Below are positions 40,138 through 50,285 of a stretch of DNA of 64,000 nucleotides, piece after piece. Source of the DNA: Nakazawaea peltata (taxonomy: Eukaryota; Ascomycota; Pichiomycetes; Alaninales; Pachysolenaceae); assembly GCA_001599355.1 (NCBI GenBank), contig BCGQ01000001.1, positions 1,925,135 to 1,989,134 of the forward strand, given 5' to 3'. The notes beneath the pieces are model-generated. The model was not told where the DNA came from. It did no database searches and saw only the letters and a list, made by a program, of their open reading frames with translations. Position numbers and translations under genes: made by a program. Each line of letters starts with the position of its first letter. The stretch's first letter is position 1.

Positions 40138-41877
40138 ATGAGATTTTCAAGCGGAGCAAAGATATTGTTTCTGTTGGCGGCTTGGTGTGGAGTGGCAGAT
40201 GCAATCGAGCCTCCAACTTATGGGGGCAACCAAGTAGCTTACCATGATTTCCATGATACACCTTTCTTGGACAGTGAACTGTTCCATAGCAGTCTGATTG
40301 GAGGATCGAGTAATATAACGTTCCTGCAAATCAACGAGAAGAACAATGAGATCAGATCGGCTTTGGAAAGTTTGGTTCATGAGCCATTTTTCAGAGTATT
40401 CAAATTGAATTTATACAAGTCATGTCCATTTTGGGAAGAGGATGGATTTTGCCTTTATAGATCGTGTGCCGTCGACACCATTAATGACTGGACCGAGTTA
40501 CCGGAGATTTGGCAACCGGAAGAATTGGGTAAAGTGAGATCGAGTCCTGATCTTGCTGAGAAGAACAAAAAGACTTTGGATGGTATATTGGATACCAATG
40601 TGAATGAATGTATTGATGAGATCAAAGATAATAACTATTGTCACCTTGATGGAGCTCTGGAAGACTGTGTTTATGTCGATTTAGTTCAAAATCCGGAGAG
40701 ATTTACCGGTTATGGAGGTGAACAGTCGTTCCAGATCTGGAAACTGATTTACGATGAGAACTGTTTCCATGAACCATTCAGTCAGAACGCTTTAACCCAA
40801 GAAGAGCAATGTTTGGAGAAACAAATCTTCTATAGATTGATCAGTGGTATGCATTCCTCAATTTCGACTCATTTGACCAATGAATATTTGGATCTCGCCA
40901 CCAAGGAATACGGACCTAATTTGAAACAATTCATGTTCAAGGTTGGAAATTTCCCAGAGAGATTTGAAAATATGTATTTGAACTACATTTTGGTCATCAA
41001 GTCATTGATTAAATTATATAAATCGTCTTATCTTGACAGTGTATCGTTATGTGCTGTCAAGTTCGCTGAAGAAGAAACCAATTTAAAATTACAATTGAAA
41101 AATTTGATCGAACCTTTCTTAACTTTAGGTGAGACTGATGACGAATTGTTGTTCAATGAGAAGGAATTATTCCAGGATTCCGATGCTATTGACTTGAAGA
41201 ATGAGTTCAAGATGAGATTCAGGAACGTGTCCTCCATCATGGATTGTGTACATTGTGACAGATGTAGAGTCTGGGGTAAAGTACAAACAATTGGGTATGG
41301 AACAGCATTAAAGATCTTATTTGAATTGGATGAGCATCAAAACACGGATTTCTCTATGGAAAAAATTGAATTGATCGCTTTAATTAACACTCTCGATAGA
41401 TTGAGTAAGAGTATCCAGAGTGTACTTAACTTTGAGAAGATGTTTTTGGAGCTGTATCAAAAGGAAAGTGATGGAGTCGTAGATGAGGTCAAAGAGTCTG
41501 CAGATTTGCCATTTGAAAATCCATTACAACCACCAACTGATACCAAAGATGAGTTGAGAATATCACGTGACTCGAATAAGGACAAGAAAAAACAGTTGCA
41601 GGATTTCTCGTATCCAAAGGTGAAGGTGACGGAGCCTAAACGTAAAAATAAGTCTAAACAGACGGTGAAGGATGCGTTCTGGAGTGAGATGAACAATGTT
41701 GGTGAGGCTTTGAACTTTATCTGGACTTCGTATATCAGTTTACCTAAGACTCTTTATGGAATCGTTAGTGTTAAGCTTAATAGTTATTGGAATAAGTTTA
41801 TTGGTATAGAGACGAGTTTAGATATGGATAAGGACTCATATATTAAGACGTTGTTCGACAAGCAACAGACAGCATAG
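40138..41877 (+). CDS. ERO1: ER thiol oxidase ERO1
   Basis: 579 residues. Ero1 passes electrons from PDI to O2 through FAD. A signal peptide (AKILFLLAAWCGVADA) is followed by the shuttle-cysteine region (LYKSCPFWEEDGFCLYRSCAV) and the FAD-proximal active site CVHCDRCRVWGKVQTIGYGTA (CxxCxxC, 370-376). GYGGEQSFQIWKLIYDENCF and RLISGMHSSISTHL are further family signatures. The C-terminal ~100 residues after the FAD domain include a basic stretch and resemble the yeast membrane-associating tail; no HDEL-type end is present. The frame extends upstream to a GTG; ATG 40138 is used. Confidence 0.96.
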   Translation: MRFSSGAKILFLLAAWCGVADAIEPPTYGGNQVAYHDFHDTPFLDSELFHSSLIGGSSNITFLQINEKNNEIRSALESLVHEPFFRVFKLNLYKSCPFWEEDGFCLYRSCAVDTINDWTELPEIWQPEELGKVRSSPDLAEKNKKTLDGILDTNVNECIDEIKDNNYCHLDGALEDCVYVDLVQNPERFTGYGGEQSFQIWKLIYDENCFHEPFSQNALTQEEQCLEKQIFYRLISGMHSSISTHLTNEYLDLATKEYGPNLKQFMFKVGNFPERFENMYLNYILVIKSLIKLYKSSYLDSVSLCAVKFAEEETNLKLQLKNLIEPFLTLGETDDELLFNEKELFQDSDAIDLKNEFKMRFRNVSSIMDCVHCDRCRVWGKVQTIGYGTALKILFELDEHQNTDFSMEKIELIALINTLDRLSKSIQSVLNFEKMFLELYQKESDGVVDEVKESADLPFENPLQPPTDTKDELRISRDSNKDKKKQLQDFSYPKVKVTEPKRKNKSKQTVKDAFWSEMNNVGEALNFIWTSYISLPKTLYGIVSVKLNSYWNKFIGIETSLDMDKDSYIKTLFDKQQTA

Positions 41878-42713
41878 GTGAGGTAGTGTATATAATAGAA
41901 TGTATGGAATGTAGAGATTAGATATGTAGGTAGGGATTAGGGGTAATTGTAAAGGGATGAGTATTAAGGTTAAGGGGTAACATTTAAAGGGATAAGAGTC
42001 TATGGGTAACAGTTAAAGGGATAACAGTTAAAGGGGTAACAGTTAAAGGGGCTTAAAAGGCTAATGAGTTATTTCTATCTTTTCTTTTTCTTTTCTGTTC
42101 TGTGTTCATTGCTCACTGCTCCACTAACTAATCCATACAAACATTTCTTATCTCTCTTTCTCATTTTGTGACCCTATCTGGCCCCTTTTCCTCTATAAAA
42201 AATATTTCCTAACCTCTCTCTAATTTCTCTGTATTTAATTTTTTTGCCCTATTAGTTTTTTCTCTGTATTTAGTTTTCTCCCTGACTTTCTCCCTAATTT
42301 TCTTTCTATTTATCTGTTTTATAGCACATTTTATCTACCCTTAATAACTTACAAAAATAGAAATATCAATAATTCCAGAGCAATGCCACGGGTAGATTTA
42401 TAATGAACAGCTATCATACCCTCAAGGATCCCACAACTAGTCACCTAACCACCTACTCTGGTCAACTAACCACCTACTCTAACCAGCCCAACCAATCTAT
42501 CGTATCTACCTACCTATCAACCTACCCAAGCCACCCCATCCTCCCAGCTCTACTATCTCCCTACCTCATCCCATCGCTTAATCTCTAACTTTTCGCAGCA
42601 TTTCCCTAATTAATTTTTTTTACCTTTCTTTTTTCCACTTAAAAATTTTTCAGTCAAAGGCTTCTTTACTGAGATAATCACCAAATATCTGATTGCCAAA
42701 GGATTGCTGAAGA
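41878..42713. other. ERO1-NEW1 spacer with GGGGTAACAGTTAAA repeats
   Basis: No gene is supported. A 15-nt minisatellite occupies about 41970-42052; AT-rich and T-rich blocks follow (42090-42330). A + strand C-rich block (about 42410-42590) carries two copies of CTAACCACCTACTCT near 42450-42485. The last 100 bp are the NEW1 leader. Confidence 0.5.
42003..42052 (+). repeat. GGTAACAGTTAAAGG tandem repeat
   Basis: Three near-perfect 15-nt units (GGTAACAGTTAAAGG) with a weaker copy (GGTAACATTTAAAGG) about 30 nt upstream. Several copies contain AGGGG, the stress-response element core. Confidence 0.8.
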
Positions 42714-45700
42714 ATGTCAAAATTCAATCCTAACAATGCACCAGTATTCTCTCCTGAAGGCGGTTTTGTACCACCTTCGGAACAAGATCAACTGAATGCT
42801 GCTAATCAGTCCTCTAAAGGTGCCAGATACCAACAGTATCAACCTCAACAGTACCAAGCTTATCAGCCACAACAGTACCAAGCTTACCAACCACAACAAT
42901 ACCAAGCTTACCAACCTCAACAATACCAAGCTTACCAACCTCAACAGTACCAGACTTTCCAACCTCAACTGCAATTCCAAACATATCAAGCTCCTTCTAC
43001 ACAGATGTCTTATGAAGATTTCTTGAAGAAGAAGAAAGGCGGTTCCAAGACCAACAGCAGAGCTGCTACTCCTGTTGGAAACCCGGTTTCTAACGTCACT
43101 TCTGGTGTCAGTACTCCAATTTCAGCTGTTCTGTCTACTGCTTCTTTGAATTCGTTGAACTCCGCTTTAAAGAAGTTGGAAATCACCCCTATCTCCGATC
43201 ATATCGAGTCTCTTCAAAATAGTAAGCTGATTTCGGAGATTAGAACCGCTTCTAATGCTATTGCCGACGCTATCGAGGCTGAAGGTGTAGAACTGATCAA
43301 GACCTGGAATATCGCCGAGCTTTTGAAGTCCCTCAACAAACTGAAGAACCCGGTCTTAATCAGAGAAGGTAGTATGGTTTTATTGTCGACTCTCTCTAGG
43401 AAATTCGCCGGTAAGACTCCAAGTGAAGCTTACTTCTCCACTTTGTTACCTTTAGCTTTGGATCTGTTGGCCGATAAGGAAAGTAGTGTAAAGAGAGCTG
43501 CTCAAGCATGTGTCGACTCTCTTTATGGTATGTTCCCACTCGAACTGTTAACCTCTGTCATCTTACCTGAGTTATTGGCCTATATGAAATCTTCGGCCAA
43601 ATGGCAAAGTAAGGTTGGATGTTTGAAATTGTTCGACAAATTAGTTGAAGATGCTCCAAATGATTTGTTAGAAATGACTTTTGTCAATGCTATTCCTGTC
43701 TTGACCGATATGGCTACTGATTTCAAACCAGAATTATCTAAAGTTGGTTTGAAATCCATGAATGATTTCGTTAGAGTCTTGGATAACTTGGATTTACAAA
43801 ATCGTTATGAAATCATCGTCAAGACTTTGGCTGATCCAAGTAAAGTTCCAGAATGTATCAAATCTTTCTCCTCTGTCACTTTTGTCGCAGAAGTCACGGA
43901 GCCAGCTTTGGCCTTATTGGTTCCAATCTTGGATAAATCTTTGAAATTGTCCTCTTCATCTCAAGAACAATTAAGACAGACCGTTATTGTCACTGAGAAT
44001 CTTACCAGATTGGTCAATAACAAGAGAGAAATCGAGACTTATATTCCTATTTTGTTACCTGGTATTAAGAGAGTCGTCGACACTGCTTCTTTGCCAGAGG
44101 TCAGAGAATTGGCTTCCAAGGCTTTACAAGTGTTGGAAGAAGCCGATGCCGAGAAACTGGATGGTAAATTCCATGGTAGAATCTCTGTCGAAGACACTGG
44201 TAAATATCTTGAAGGTATCGATTTCAAGTCCGAGACTATTAAGGAATACCTTTGTGCTGTTGTTTCATCCGATGCTAATACCAATGACTGGGTTAGATTG
44301 AAGGAGTACTTAGAGATGGCATTGGCTGGATTCATTGAAGAGGAGAGCGAGAAGAACTCCAAGCTGGAGTCGATTGTCCACGATTTGAAACTGTTGTTCA
44401 CACCAGATGCTGTCGAGTCTAACTCAGATGATGGTATTGAAATCGTCAATGCCGACTTCTCTTTGGCTTACGGAAGTAGAATGTTATTGAATAAGACCAA
44501 CTTGCGTTTGTTGAAGGGTCATAGATACGGTTTATGTGGTAGAAATGGTGCTGGTAAATCGACTTTGATGCGTTCTATTGCTAATGGTCAATTAGAAGGC
44601 TTCCCAGACAAATCTGAGTTGAGAACTTGTTTTGTAGAACATAAATTACAAGGATCCGAGCTGGATATGGATTTGGTTTCCTTCATTGCTTCAGATCCTG
44701 ATTTACTGGACGTCACTAAAGAAGAGATCGCCAATGCCTTGAACGATGTCGGTTTCGATGAAGAGAGAAGAGCCCAGCATGTTGGCTCTTTGTCGGGAGG
44801 ATGGAAGATGAAATTGGAATTGGCCAGAGCCATGTTAATGAAGGCCGATGTCTTGTTGTTGGATGAACCTACTAACCATTTGGATGTTGCTAATGTCCAA
44901 TGGTTACAAGATTATCTTGTAGAGCACACCGAGATCACCTCTTTGATCGTTTCCCACGACTCTGGATTCTTGGATCTGGTTTGTACTAATATTATTCATT
45001 ATGAGAACAAGAAGTTGGCTTATTACAAGGGTAACTTATCTGATTTCGTTAAGATTAAACCTGAGGGTAAGGCTTATTATACCTTGACTGATAGTAACGT
45101 GAAGATGCTGTTCCCACCTCCTGGTATTTTGACCGGTGTTAAGTCGAATACAAGAGCCGTTGCTAAAGTGGTCGATGTCAGTTTCACTTACCCTGGAGCT
45201 GCCAAACCTTCTTTACAACATGTTTCTTGTTCTTTGTCTTTGTCTTCTAGAGTTGCCGTTCTTGGTCCAAACGGTGCTGGTAAATCCACTTTGATCAAGT
45301 TATTGACTGGAGAGTTAGTTCCTCAATCTGGTAGAGTCGAGAAGCATCCTAACTTGAGAATTGGTTACATTGCCCAACATGCTTTGCAACACGTTGAACA
45401 ACACAAGGAGAAGACTGCTAACCAATATTTGCAATGGAGATACCAATTCGGAGACGATAGAGAAGTTCTTTTGAAGGAATCTCGTAAGATCTCTGAAGAA
45501 GAGAAGGAGATGATGGAGAAGGAATTCGAGATCGATGACGGCAGAGGAAAGAGAGCTATCGAGGCCATTGTCGGTAGACAAAAGTTGAAGAAATCGTTCA
45601 GATATGAGGTCAAATGGAAGTTCTGGTTACCTAAATACAACTCTTGGGTATCTAGAGAGAAGTTGATCGAAGAAGGATTCGAGAAGTTGGTTCAGAAATT

Positions 45701-46313
45701 CGATGATCACGAAGCTTCTAGAGAAGGTTTGGGATACAGAGAATTGACTCCTAAGGTTATTAGAAAGCACTTTGAAGATGTCGGATTGGATGGTGATATT
45801 GCCGATCATACTCCTATGGGATCTTTGTCTGGTGGTCAATTAGTTAAGGTTGTTATTGCCGGTGCCATGTGGAACAATCCTCATTTATTGGTGTTAGACG
45901 AGCCTACTAACTATTTGGATAGAGATTCTTTAGGAGGTTTGGCCGTTGCTATTAGAGACTGGACTGGAGGTGTCGTTATGATTTCGCATAATAACGAGTT
46001 TGTAGGTGCTTTATGTCCAGAGCAATGGATCGTTGAGAATGGTACGATGGTACAGAAGGGTATTGCCAATATTGATCAATCGAGATTTGAAGATGGAGGA
46101 AATGCCGAGGCTGTTGGTGTTAAACTGGCTGCTGTTCCTACTACTGTTGATGATGATAGTCCAGCTAATATTAAGGTGAGAATTAGAAAGAAGAAGATGA
46201 CCAGAAATGAGAAGAAGTTGCAACTGGAGAGAAGAAGATTGAGATATATTGAGTGGTTGAGTAGTCCTAAGGGAACGCCTAAACCTGTTGATACTGATGA
46301 AGAGGAGGATTAA
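42714..46313 (+). CDS. NEW1: ABC-F translation factor NEW1
   Basis: 1199 residues, same size as S. cerevisiae New1 (1196). New1 is a ribosome-bound ABC-F ATPase related to eEF3 that affects termination and recycling at C-terminal Lys/Arg codons. Order: Gln/Tyr-rich start with an octapeptide repeat (43-92), HEAT-type helices (~150-520), ABC1 (GRNGAGKS ~608; LSGGWKMKLELARAML; DEPTNHLD ~716), ABC2 (GPNGAGKS ~851; LSGGQ ~1038; DEPTNYLD ~1062) with a chromodomain-like insert (YEVKWKFWLPKYNSWVSREK), and the end RKKKMTRNEKKLQLERRRLR plus YIEWLSSPKGTPKP. That tail and the N-terminal repeat separate it from eEF3. Confidence 0.95.
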   Translation: MSKFNPNNAPVFSPEGGFVPPSEQDQLNAANQSSKGARYQQYQPQQYQAYQPQQYQAYQPQQYQAYQPQQYQAYQPQQYQTFQPQLQFQTYQAPSTQMSYEDFLKKKKGGSKTNSRAATPVGNPVSNVTSGVSTPISAVLSTASLNSLNSALKKLEITPISDHIESLQNSKLISEIRTASNAIADAIEAEGVELIKTWNIAELLKSLNKLKNPVLIREGSMVLLSTLSRKFAGKTPSEAYFSTLLPLALDLLADKESSVKRAAQACVDSLYGMFPLELLTSVILPELLAYMKSSAKWQSKVGCLKLFDKLVEDAPNDLLEMTFVNAIPVLTDMATDFKPELSKVGLKSMNDFVRVLDNLDLQNRYEIIVKTLADPSKVPECIKSFSSVTFVAEVTEPALALLVPILDKSLKLSSSSQEQLRQTVIVTENLTRLVNNKREIETYIPILLPGIKRVVDTASLPEVRELASKALQVLEEADAEKLDGKFHGRISVEDTGKYLEGIDFKSETIKEYLCAVVSSDANTNDWVRLKEYLEMALAGFIEEESEKNSKLESIVHDLKLLFTPDAVESNSDDGIEIVNADFSLAYGSRMLLNKTNLRLLKGHRYGLCGRNGAGKSTLMRSIANGQLEGFPDKSELRTCFVEHKLQGSELDMDLVSFIASDPDLLDVTKEEIANALNDVGFDEERRAQHVGSLSGGWKMKLELARAMLMKADVLLLDEPTNHLDVANVQWLQDYLVEHTEITSLIVSHDSGFLDLVCTNIIHYENKKLAYYKGNLSDFVKIKPEGKAYYTLTDSNVKMLFPPPGILTGVKSNTRAVAKVVDVSFTYPGAAKPSLQHVSCSLSLSSRVAVLGPNGAGKSTLIKLLTGELVPQSGRVEKHPNLRIGYIAQHALQHVEQHKEKTANQYLQWRYQFGDDREVLLKESRKISEEEKEMMEKEFEIDDGRGKRAIEAIVGRQKLKKSFRYEVKWKFWLPKYNSWVSREKLIEEGFEKLVQKFDDHEASREGLGYRELTPKVIRKHFEDVGLDGDIADHTPMGSLSGGQLVKVVIAGAMWNNPHLLVLDEPTNYLDRDSLGGLAVAIRDWTGGVVMISHNNEFVGALCPEQWIVENGTMVQKGIANIDQSRFEDGGNAEAVGVKLAAVPTTVDDDSPANIKVRIRKKKMTRNEKKLQLERRRLRYIEWLSSPKGTPKPVDTDEEED
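42840..42983 (+). repeat. 24-nt tandem repeat encoding QPQQYQAY
   Basis: Five units of 24 nt (42840-42863, 42864-42887, 42888-42911, 42912-42935, 42936-42959), the last reading QPQQYQTF, then a degraded sixth. Units differ at a few synonymous positions (CAG/CAA, CCT/CCA), so the repeat is recent but not brand new. It gives New1 a Sup35-like oligopeptide repeat. Confidence 0.95.
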
Positions 46314-46394
46314 GTAATTGAGAATAGATAGATTTTATTGATAGGTGTAGGGAGTAGGAAAGGAGTGAGTGATCTTAAAGGGAGAGGTGTGAAG

Positions 46395-46590
46395 TGAGCG
46401 TAAAGGGGCTAGTGCGCGGTACGTATAGGGGCTAGTGCGTAAAGGGGTAATTGAACAAAGGGTGGAGGGGTTGCGCAAGGGTAAATGAAAGGGCTGACGC
46501 AAGGGCTAATGCGCAGGCTACTTAATTACAAGGCTAATTGATAAGGGTGGTGCGCGAGCTAATTGATAAGGGGTCTGCTCAAATCTAATT
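46395..46590 (+). repeat. Degenerate GGGGCTAATGCG-type repeat
   Basis: About ten imperfect copies of a (A)AGGGGCTA(A/G)TGCG-like word, with irregular spacing, downstream of NEW1. The GGGGCTA and GCGC words recur, for example GGGGCTAGTGCG twice between 46404 and 46440. Confidence 0.6.
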
Positions 46591-46703
46591 GAAAATTGTG
46601 TAATAAATAAATTTCTTCAGGTGATAGTAAATCGTATAGTAAGCGAAGGGCTGAGGGGGCTTAGTCCACCCCCATCAAATACCAGATCAAGAATTACGAT
46701 TTA

Positions 46704-46760
46704 ACGTATAAAAGATATCGTATAGGAGTCATCGTATAAAAGTTATCGTAAAGAAGTTAT
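46704..46760 (+). repeat. Four copies of ATCGTATAAAAGTT
   Basis: Units spaced about 15-17 nt: CGTATAAAAG, CGTATAGGAG, CGTATAAAAG, CGTAAAGAAG, each preceded by AT or AA. They resemble repeated TATA-like elements. Confidence 0.65.
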
Positions 46761-47759
46761 AGACACCCCATAATATGACTCGTAATAGAGAATTTATTCT
46801 GTGTTGTTTCTTTTATTGATCACCACACTCACTTTATTGAAATTACGCAAGATCTTTTAACTACGTAATAGTGCGCGAGATTGTAGTGAGCAAATTGAGT
46901 ATAAATAGAAGCACTCAACAGACAGCAAAAGCCGAAAACAATAGAGGAACAAGCTAAAAGATTGGCAATAATAGGCAATAACAGGTGGGCAAAGATGATT
47001 GGCAAAGATGATTCGAAAAGACAGTTGGCAAGTTTAACGAAGTACGGAATGAGAAGGAAATCGAGAACCGTGATCCCAAGTTTACCTAAATAAATAAATA
47101 AATAAACCCCTCATGTTAACTGCGCTATGCGTAAGGAAAATGTAAGAGAAGCAATTCGGAGATAGCGTAGAATACTGTAGACAAGCAAGTTAGGAGAACA
47201 GACTAGCAAACTGGAGTTGCAGACCAGATCGCAAGCAAGACTACAACCATAGGTCACCCCAGATCATCAGATCACAACCCAACTTCAATACCACTCTCAA
47301 TATCAATACCTACTTGTATCTCACCATCTTCTAGAACCTTCCACCTTTCCCCATTACTATTCCCTTTTGGGATCTAAACGAATCCGACTCCCGCATATCT
47401 CTGCGCACTTTAACTGCGCACTTTGATGAGTAATACACTCTTAGGCATTATGGGAGTTAAGCACTTGCCTCTCCTTGCCGTGCGCACCAACAAAACAAAC
47501 AAACTTCCTAATTTTGGACTCTTTTCTTTTTTTTAGCCTATGATTTGAAACATTCAAATCCCTCCCTGGTTTATATATAACTAAGAGAAAGAAATTGTGT
47601 CGAAAGATATATTATATTAAATATCAAATAAAACACATAAATTATTTGGGAACATATATTTGTTACTAAATAATCGTTTTAAGCCCAAGTTTCAAGTTGT
47701 CACAGCCAGGTAATATCCCTTCCAGAGAAAGAGAGCAACCCGAGTTTGCTACTACCGAT

Positions 47760-48890
47760 ATGGCTTCGTTAGCTAATTTACCCACTTTAAGAAGAACGAT
47801 TACTGATATCATGGAGGATGAATTATATCATATTCCAGGTCAAGGACTGCTTCGTTCCAGTTCGGCATCTAACGACACTGTTAACAGTTCACTTTTCCAA
47901 GAGGCCTTGTCTGAACATCAAATGTTGGACAACTCTCCTTTAATGGAAGCCGATGAAGATATGTTAATAGATGAAGCAGATGCATACTACGATGATGAAG
48001 ATGAGAATTTGAATAAGTTATACACACCAGAAGCTTTCAATGTGCAGCCTTTCAACGCATACGCCAATCCTAACGTGTTTAACAGTTACAACAATCAATT
48101 ACATCAAGCAAGCATGATTCATCAAGATCCATTTAGAACACCGCGCGAGTTACCAATGACAGTATCTCCAAGAGACGCTCATATCAAGCTCCCTGAAGAG
48201 TTACTAGGTGCCGATTCCAATAACCCATTGTTTGATCCTAACTACGATTCTACTCAGCAATTATTTGTATGGCCAAACGAAAATGGTAAGGAATTATTTG
48301 CCGATCCTGAAGAATTATACTTTGATGAAATCTCCGATGACGAAGACGATGAAGAACTCATAGAGACAGATATGAACTACTTTGACGTATCGCTTGAACT
48401 GCCTTCCTTCTCGTCAACCCCACTGTTAGCCGAGAATTCGCCACCCTTGCGGGAGGAAAATTTGAGTCGCGTGCACGACCAAGTTGAGTCACAAGACAAA
48501 AATAATAAACTGCTAGGGGAAGCAAATGAGGACTCCAGACCTTCGAAACTGGTATTGTATGACTCGTCCGCCGGTCCGGATGGTATGCACATGTGCACCT
48601 TGATCAATCACGCTACTAATCAACCTTGTAACAAGCATTTCTCCAGACCTTATGATCTCGTTAGACACCAAGAGACAATCCACGCTTCCAAGAAGAAGGT
48701 TTATAGATGTTTCCTCTGTGAGGAAGATTTCAATAAGAGTGGTAATGCTCGTTTGTCCAACAAGACTTTTAGTCGTGGTGATGCTTTGTCCAGACACATC
48801 AGAGTCAAACATGGTTTGTCTGGTAATGAGGCCAATGAGCTGATCAAGATTGCCAAGGACAATGTCGAATACATCGACGTTGCCCAATGA
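47760..48890 (+). CDS. RPN4: Proteasome-gene transcription factor RPN4
   Basis: 376 residues. Rpn4 activates proteasome genes through PACE sites and is itself degraded quickly. The start MASLANLPTLRRTITDIMED matches the Rpn4 N-terminal degron/activation motif (LxRTxTDIxEDELYH). Acidic clusters (DDEDENLN, ISDDEDDEELIE) follow, as in the ubiquitin-dependent degron. Zinc fingers lie at the C-terminus: CTLINHATNQPCNKHFSRPY with DLVRHQETIH, then an atypical second finger starting CFLCEEDF with a long loop before HIRVKH. The frame is open upstream without ATG; 47760 is fixed by the conserved start. S. cerevisiae Rpn4 is longer (531 aa). Confidence 0.9.
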   Translation: MASLANLPTLRRTITDIMEDELYHIPGQGLLRSSSASNDTVNSSLFQEALSEHQMLDNSPLMEADEDMLIDEADAYYDDEDENLNKLYTPEAFNVQPFNAYANPNVFNSYNNQLHQASMIHQDPFRTPRELPMTVSPRDAHIKLPEELLGADSNNPLFDPNYDSTQQLFVWPNENGKELFADPEELYFDEISDDEDDEELIETDMNYFDVSLELPSFSSTPLLAENSPPLREENLSRVHDQVESQDKNNKLLGEANEDSRPSKLVLYDSSAGPDGMHMCTLINHATNQPCNKHFSRPYDLVRHQETIHASKKKVYRCFLCEEDFNKSGNARLSNKTFSRGDALSRHIRVKHGLSGNEANELIKIAKDNVEYIDVAQ

Positions 48891-49010
48891 ATGAATTTTA
48901 TGACCGATACAACTCAAATACCTATTTTAACTCGTCACTTTTAACTGTCGAGTCTTTTGCCTTATATATATCTTTTTCTAAATACACATTTATTAATGAA
49001 TTTATTAAGC

Positions 49011-50285
49011 TTATTTCTTCTTAGATGGTCTCTCCTTTGGAGGGACGGCTCTTGGTTTGTTTCCCCAGACCAATTTGTGAGGTTTCATGAAGCTGTCGAT
49101 GACAGCATCGTCAACCTTCTCTCTTCTCTCTTGGTAATCCAGAATGAATTTTTGTAAGTGTTCAATACATAACTTCTTCATTTCACCACTTAAAAGTTCA
49201 CCAGATTTGTAGTCGTTGTAAAGTTTCTCCATAAGCTCATCATCATCGACCAAGAAGTTCAAATATTGGTAGGCGACATCGACATCTGGGTCACCTCCGT
49301 ACTGTCTATGTTCCTCGGCCGTAACTTTTCCTCCAGAAAACAGGTACTTGTTGATCTTCTTCTTGATTTGAGCAGCAGTGTCATTCATGAAGATGGCTGA
49401 ACTGTCATCACTGGCACTCATCTTGGAAGATGAACCTTGCAAAGCTGGGAAGAATCTCGAGTGGATCAAAGATGGCTTGGAATATTTCAACTTATCGGCT
49501 ACATCTCTACAAACTCTGAAGTAAGGATCTTGGTCAATGGCACATGGGATCAAACATGGAGTCTTTGGTGGTAAACCTAAAACATCCGGGAAGGAAGATG
49601 GGAACAGAGTAGCGATTTGGATAGAAGCAAAGTGTAATTTACCGATACAGTCGGAATCTTGGAATCCAAATACTGATCTGGCTGTGGAGGTGGTGATCTG
49701 TCTTGATACTCTGACGACATTCTCGTAGAAAGCACCACCCATGTAATCCAAATCACTGAAGATGAAAGTATTCTCAGGCTTGAAACCTACAGAGATGATC
49801 TCCTTGGTATTTTGCTTACTGAAGTTCTTGACATCATCGATAGTCAACTTTGGCTTGAAAAGGAACTTCTCATCGTCGGTCAACTCGATAACTAAAGGAA
49901 CATCGAACACTTCTTGTAACCATTTGGTGAACATGAATGGAATCATATGACCTAAATGCATACAATTAGATGGACCTCTACCGGTATAGAGGAAGAAAGG
50001 TTCTCCATATTCGTACATATCCAAGATTCTGGAGAAGTCTCTTTCGGAGAAGAAGATTCCACGTCTCAAGAAAAGATGAGGTTTCTCTCCAGTAAGAGCG
50101 GTGAATCTTTCTAAGGTTTCATCGGTGATTTTCTTGGTACCAAATTGCTTGATCAACTTTTCGTAGTCGATACCTTGAGCTTTACCGTCGACGACGGCTC
50201 CATTGACTTCCCAAGGAGTAATGTTTTGCTCGGTGTTCGAGTCCAATGACACTTTCTCTAACTTCAGTTCGACTTCCGAAGACAT
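49011..50285 (-). CDS. WRS1: Cytosolic tryptophanyl-tRNA synthetase
   Basis: 424 residues, class I synthetase. GPSNCMHLGHMIPFMFTKWL carries the HIGH-type motif and LQGSSSKMSASDDSS the KMSKS-type motif. CAIDQDPYFRVCRDVA and QDSDCIGKLHF are eukaryotic TrpRS signatures. The N-terminal ~60 residues lack a mitochondrial presequence, so it is the cytosolic form; the mitochondrial enzyme would be a separate gene. Basic C-terminus ERPSKKK. Confidence 0.97.
   Translation of the reverse strand: MSSEVELKLEKVSLDSNTEQNITPWEVNGAVVDGKAQGIDYEKLIKQFGTKKITDETLERFTALTGEKPHLFLRRGIFFSERDFSRILDMYEYGEPFFLYTGRGPSNCMHLGHMIPFMFTKWLQEVFDVPLVIELTDDEKFLFKPKLTIDDVKNFSKQNTKEIISVGFKPENTFIFSDLDYMGGAFYENVVRVSRQITTSTARSVFGFQDSDCIGKLHFASIQIATLFPSSFPDVLGLPPKTPCLIPCAIDQDPYFRVCRDVADKLKYSKPSLIHSRFFPALQGSSSKMSASDDSSAIFMNDTAAQIKKKINKYLFSGGKVTAEEHRQYGGDPDVDVAYQYLNFLVDDDELMEKLYNDYKSGELLSGEMKKLCIEHLQKFILDYQERREKVDDAVIDSFMKPHKLVWGNKPRAVPPKERPSKKK

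Larger units (their letters stand above)
46314..47759. other. 1.4-kb NEW1-RPN4 intergenic region
   Basis: No protein gene is supported. It contains a degenerate GGGGCTAATGCG repeat (about 46395-46590), an ATCGTATAAAAG repeat (46704-46760), a TATA box TATAAATAG (46900-46908) 850 bp before RPN4, four AAAT units near 47090-47107, a proximal TATA run (47572-47580) and TTACTAA, the Yap1 site, at 47663-47669. The distal TATA could drive a long RPN4 leader or a separate non-coding RNA. Confidence 0.5.
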
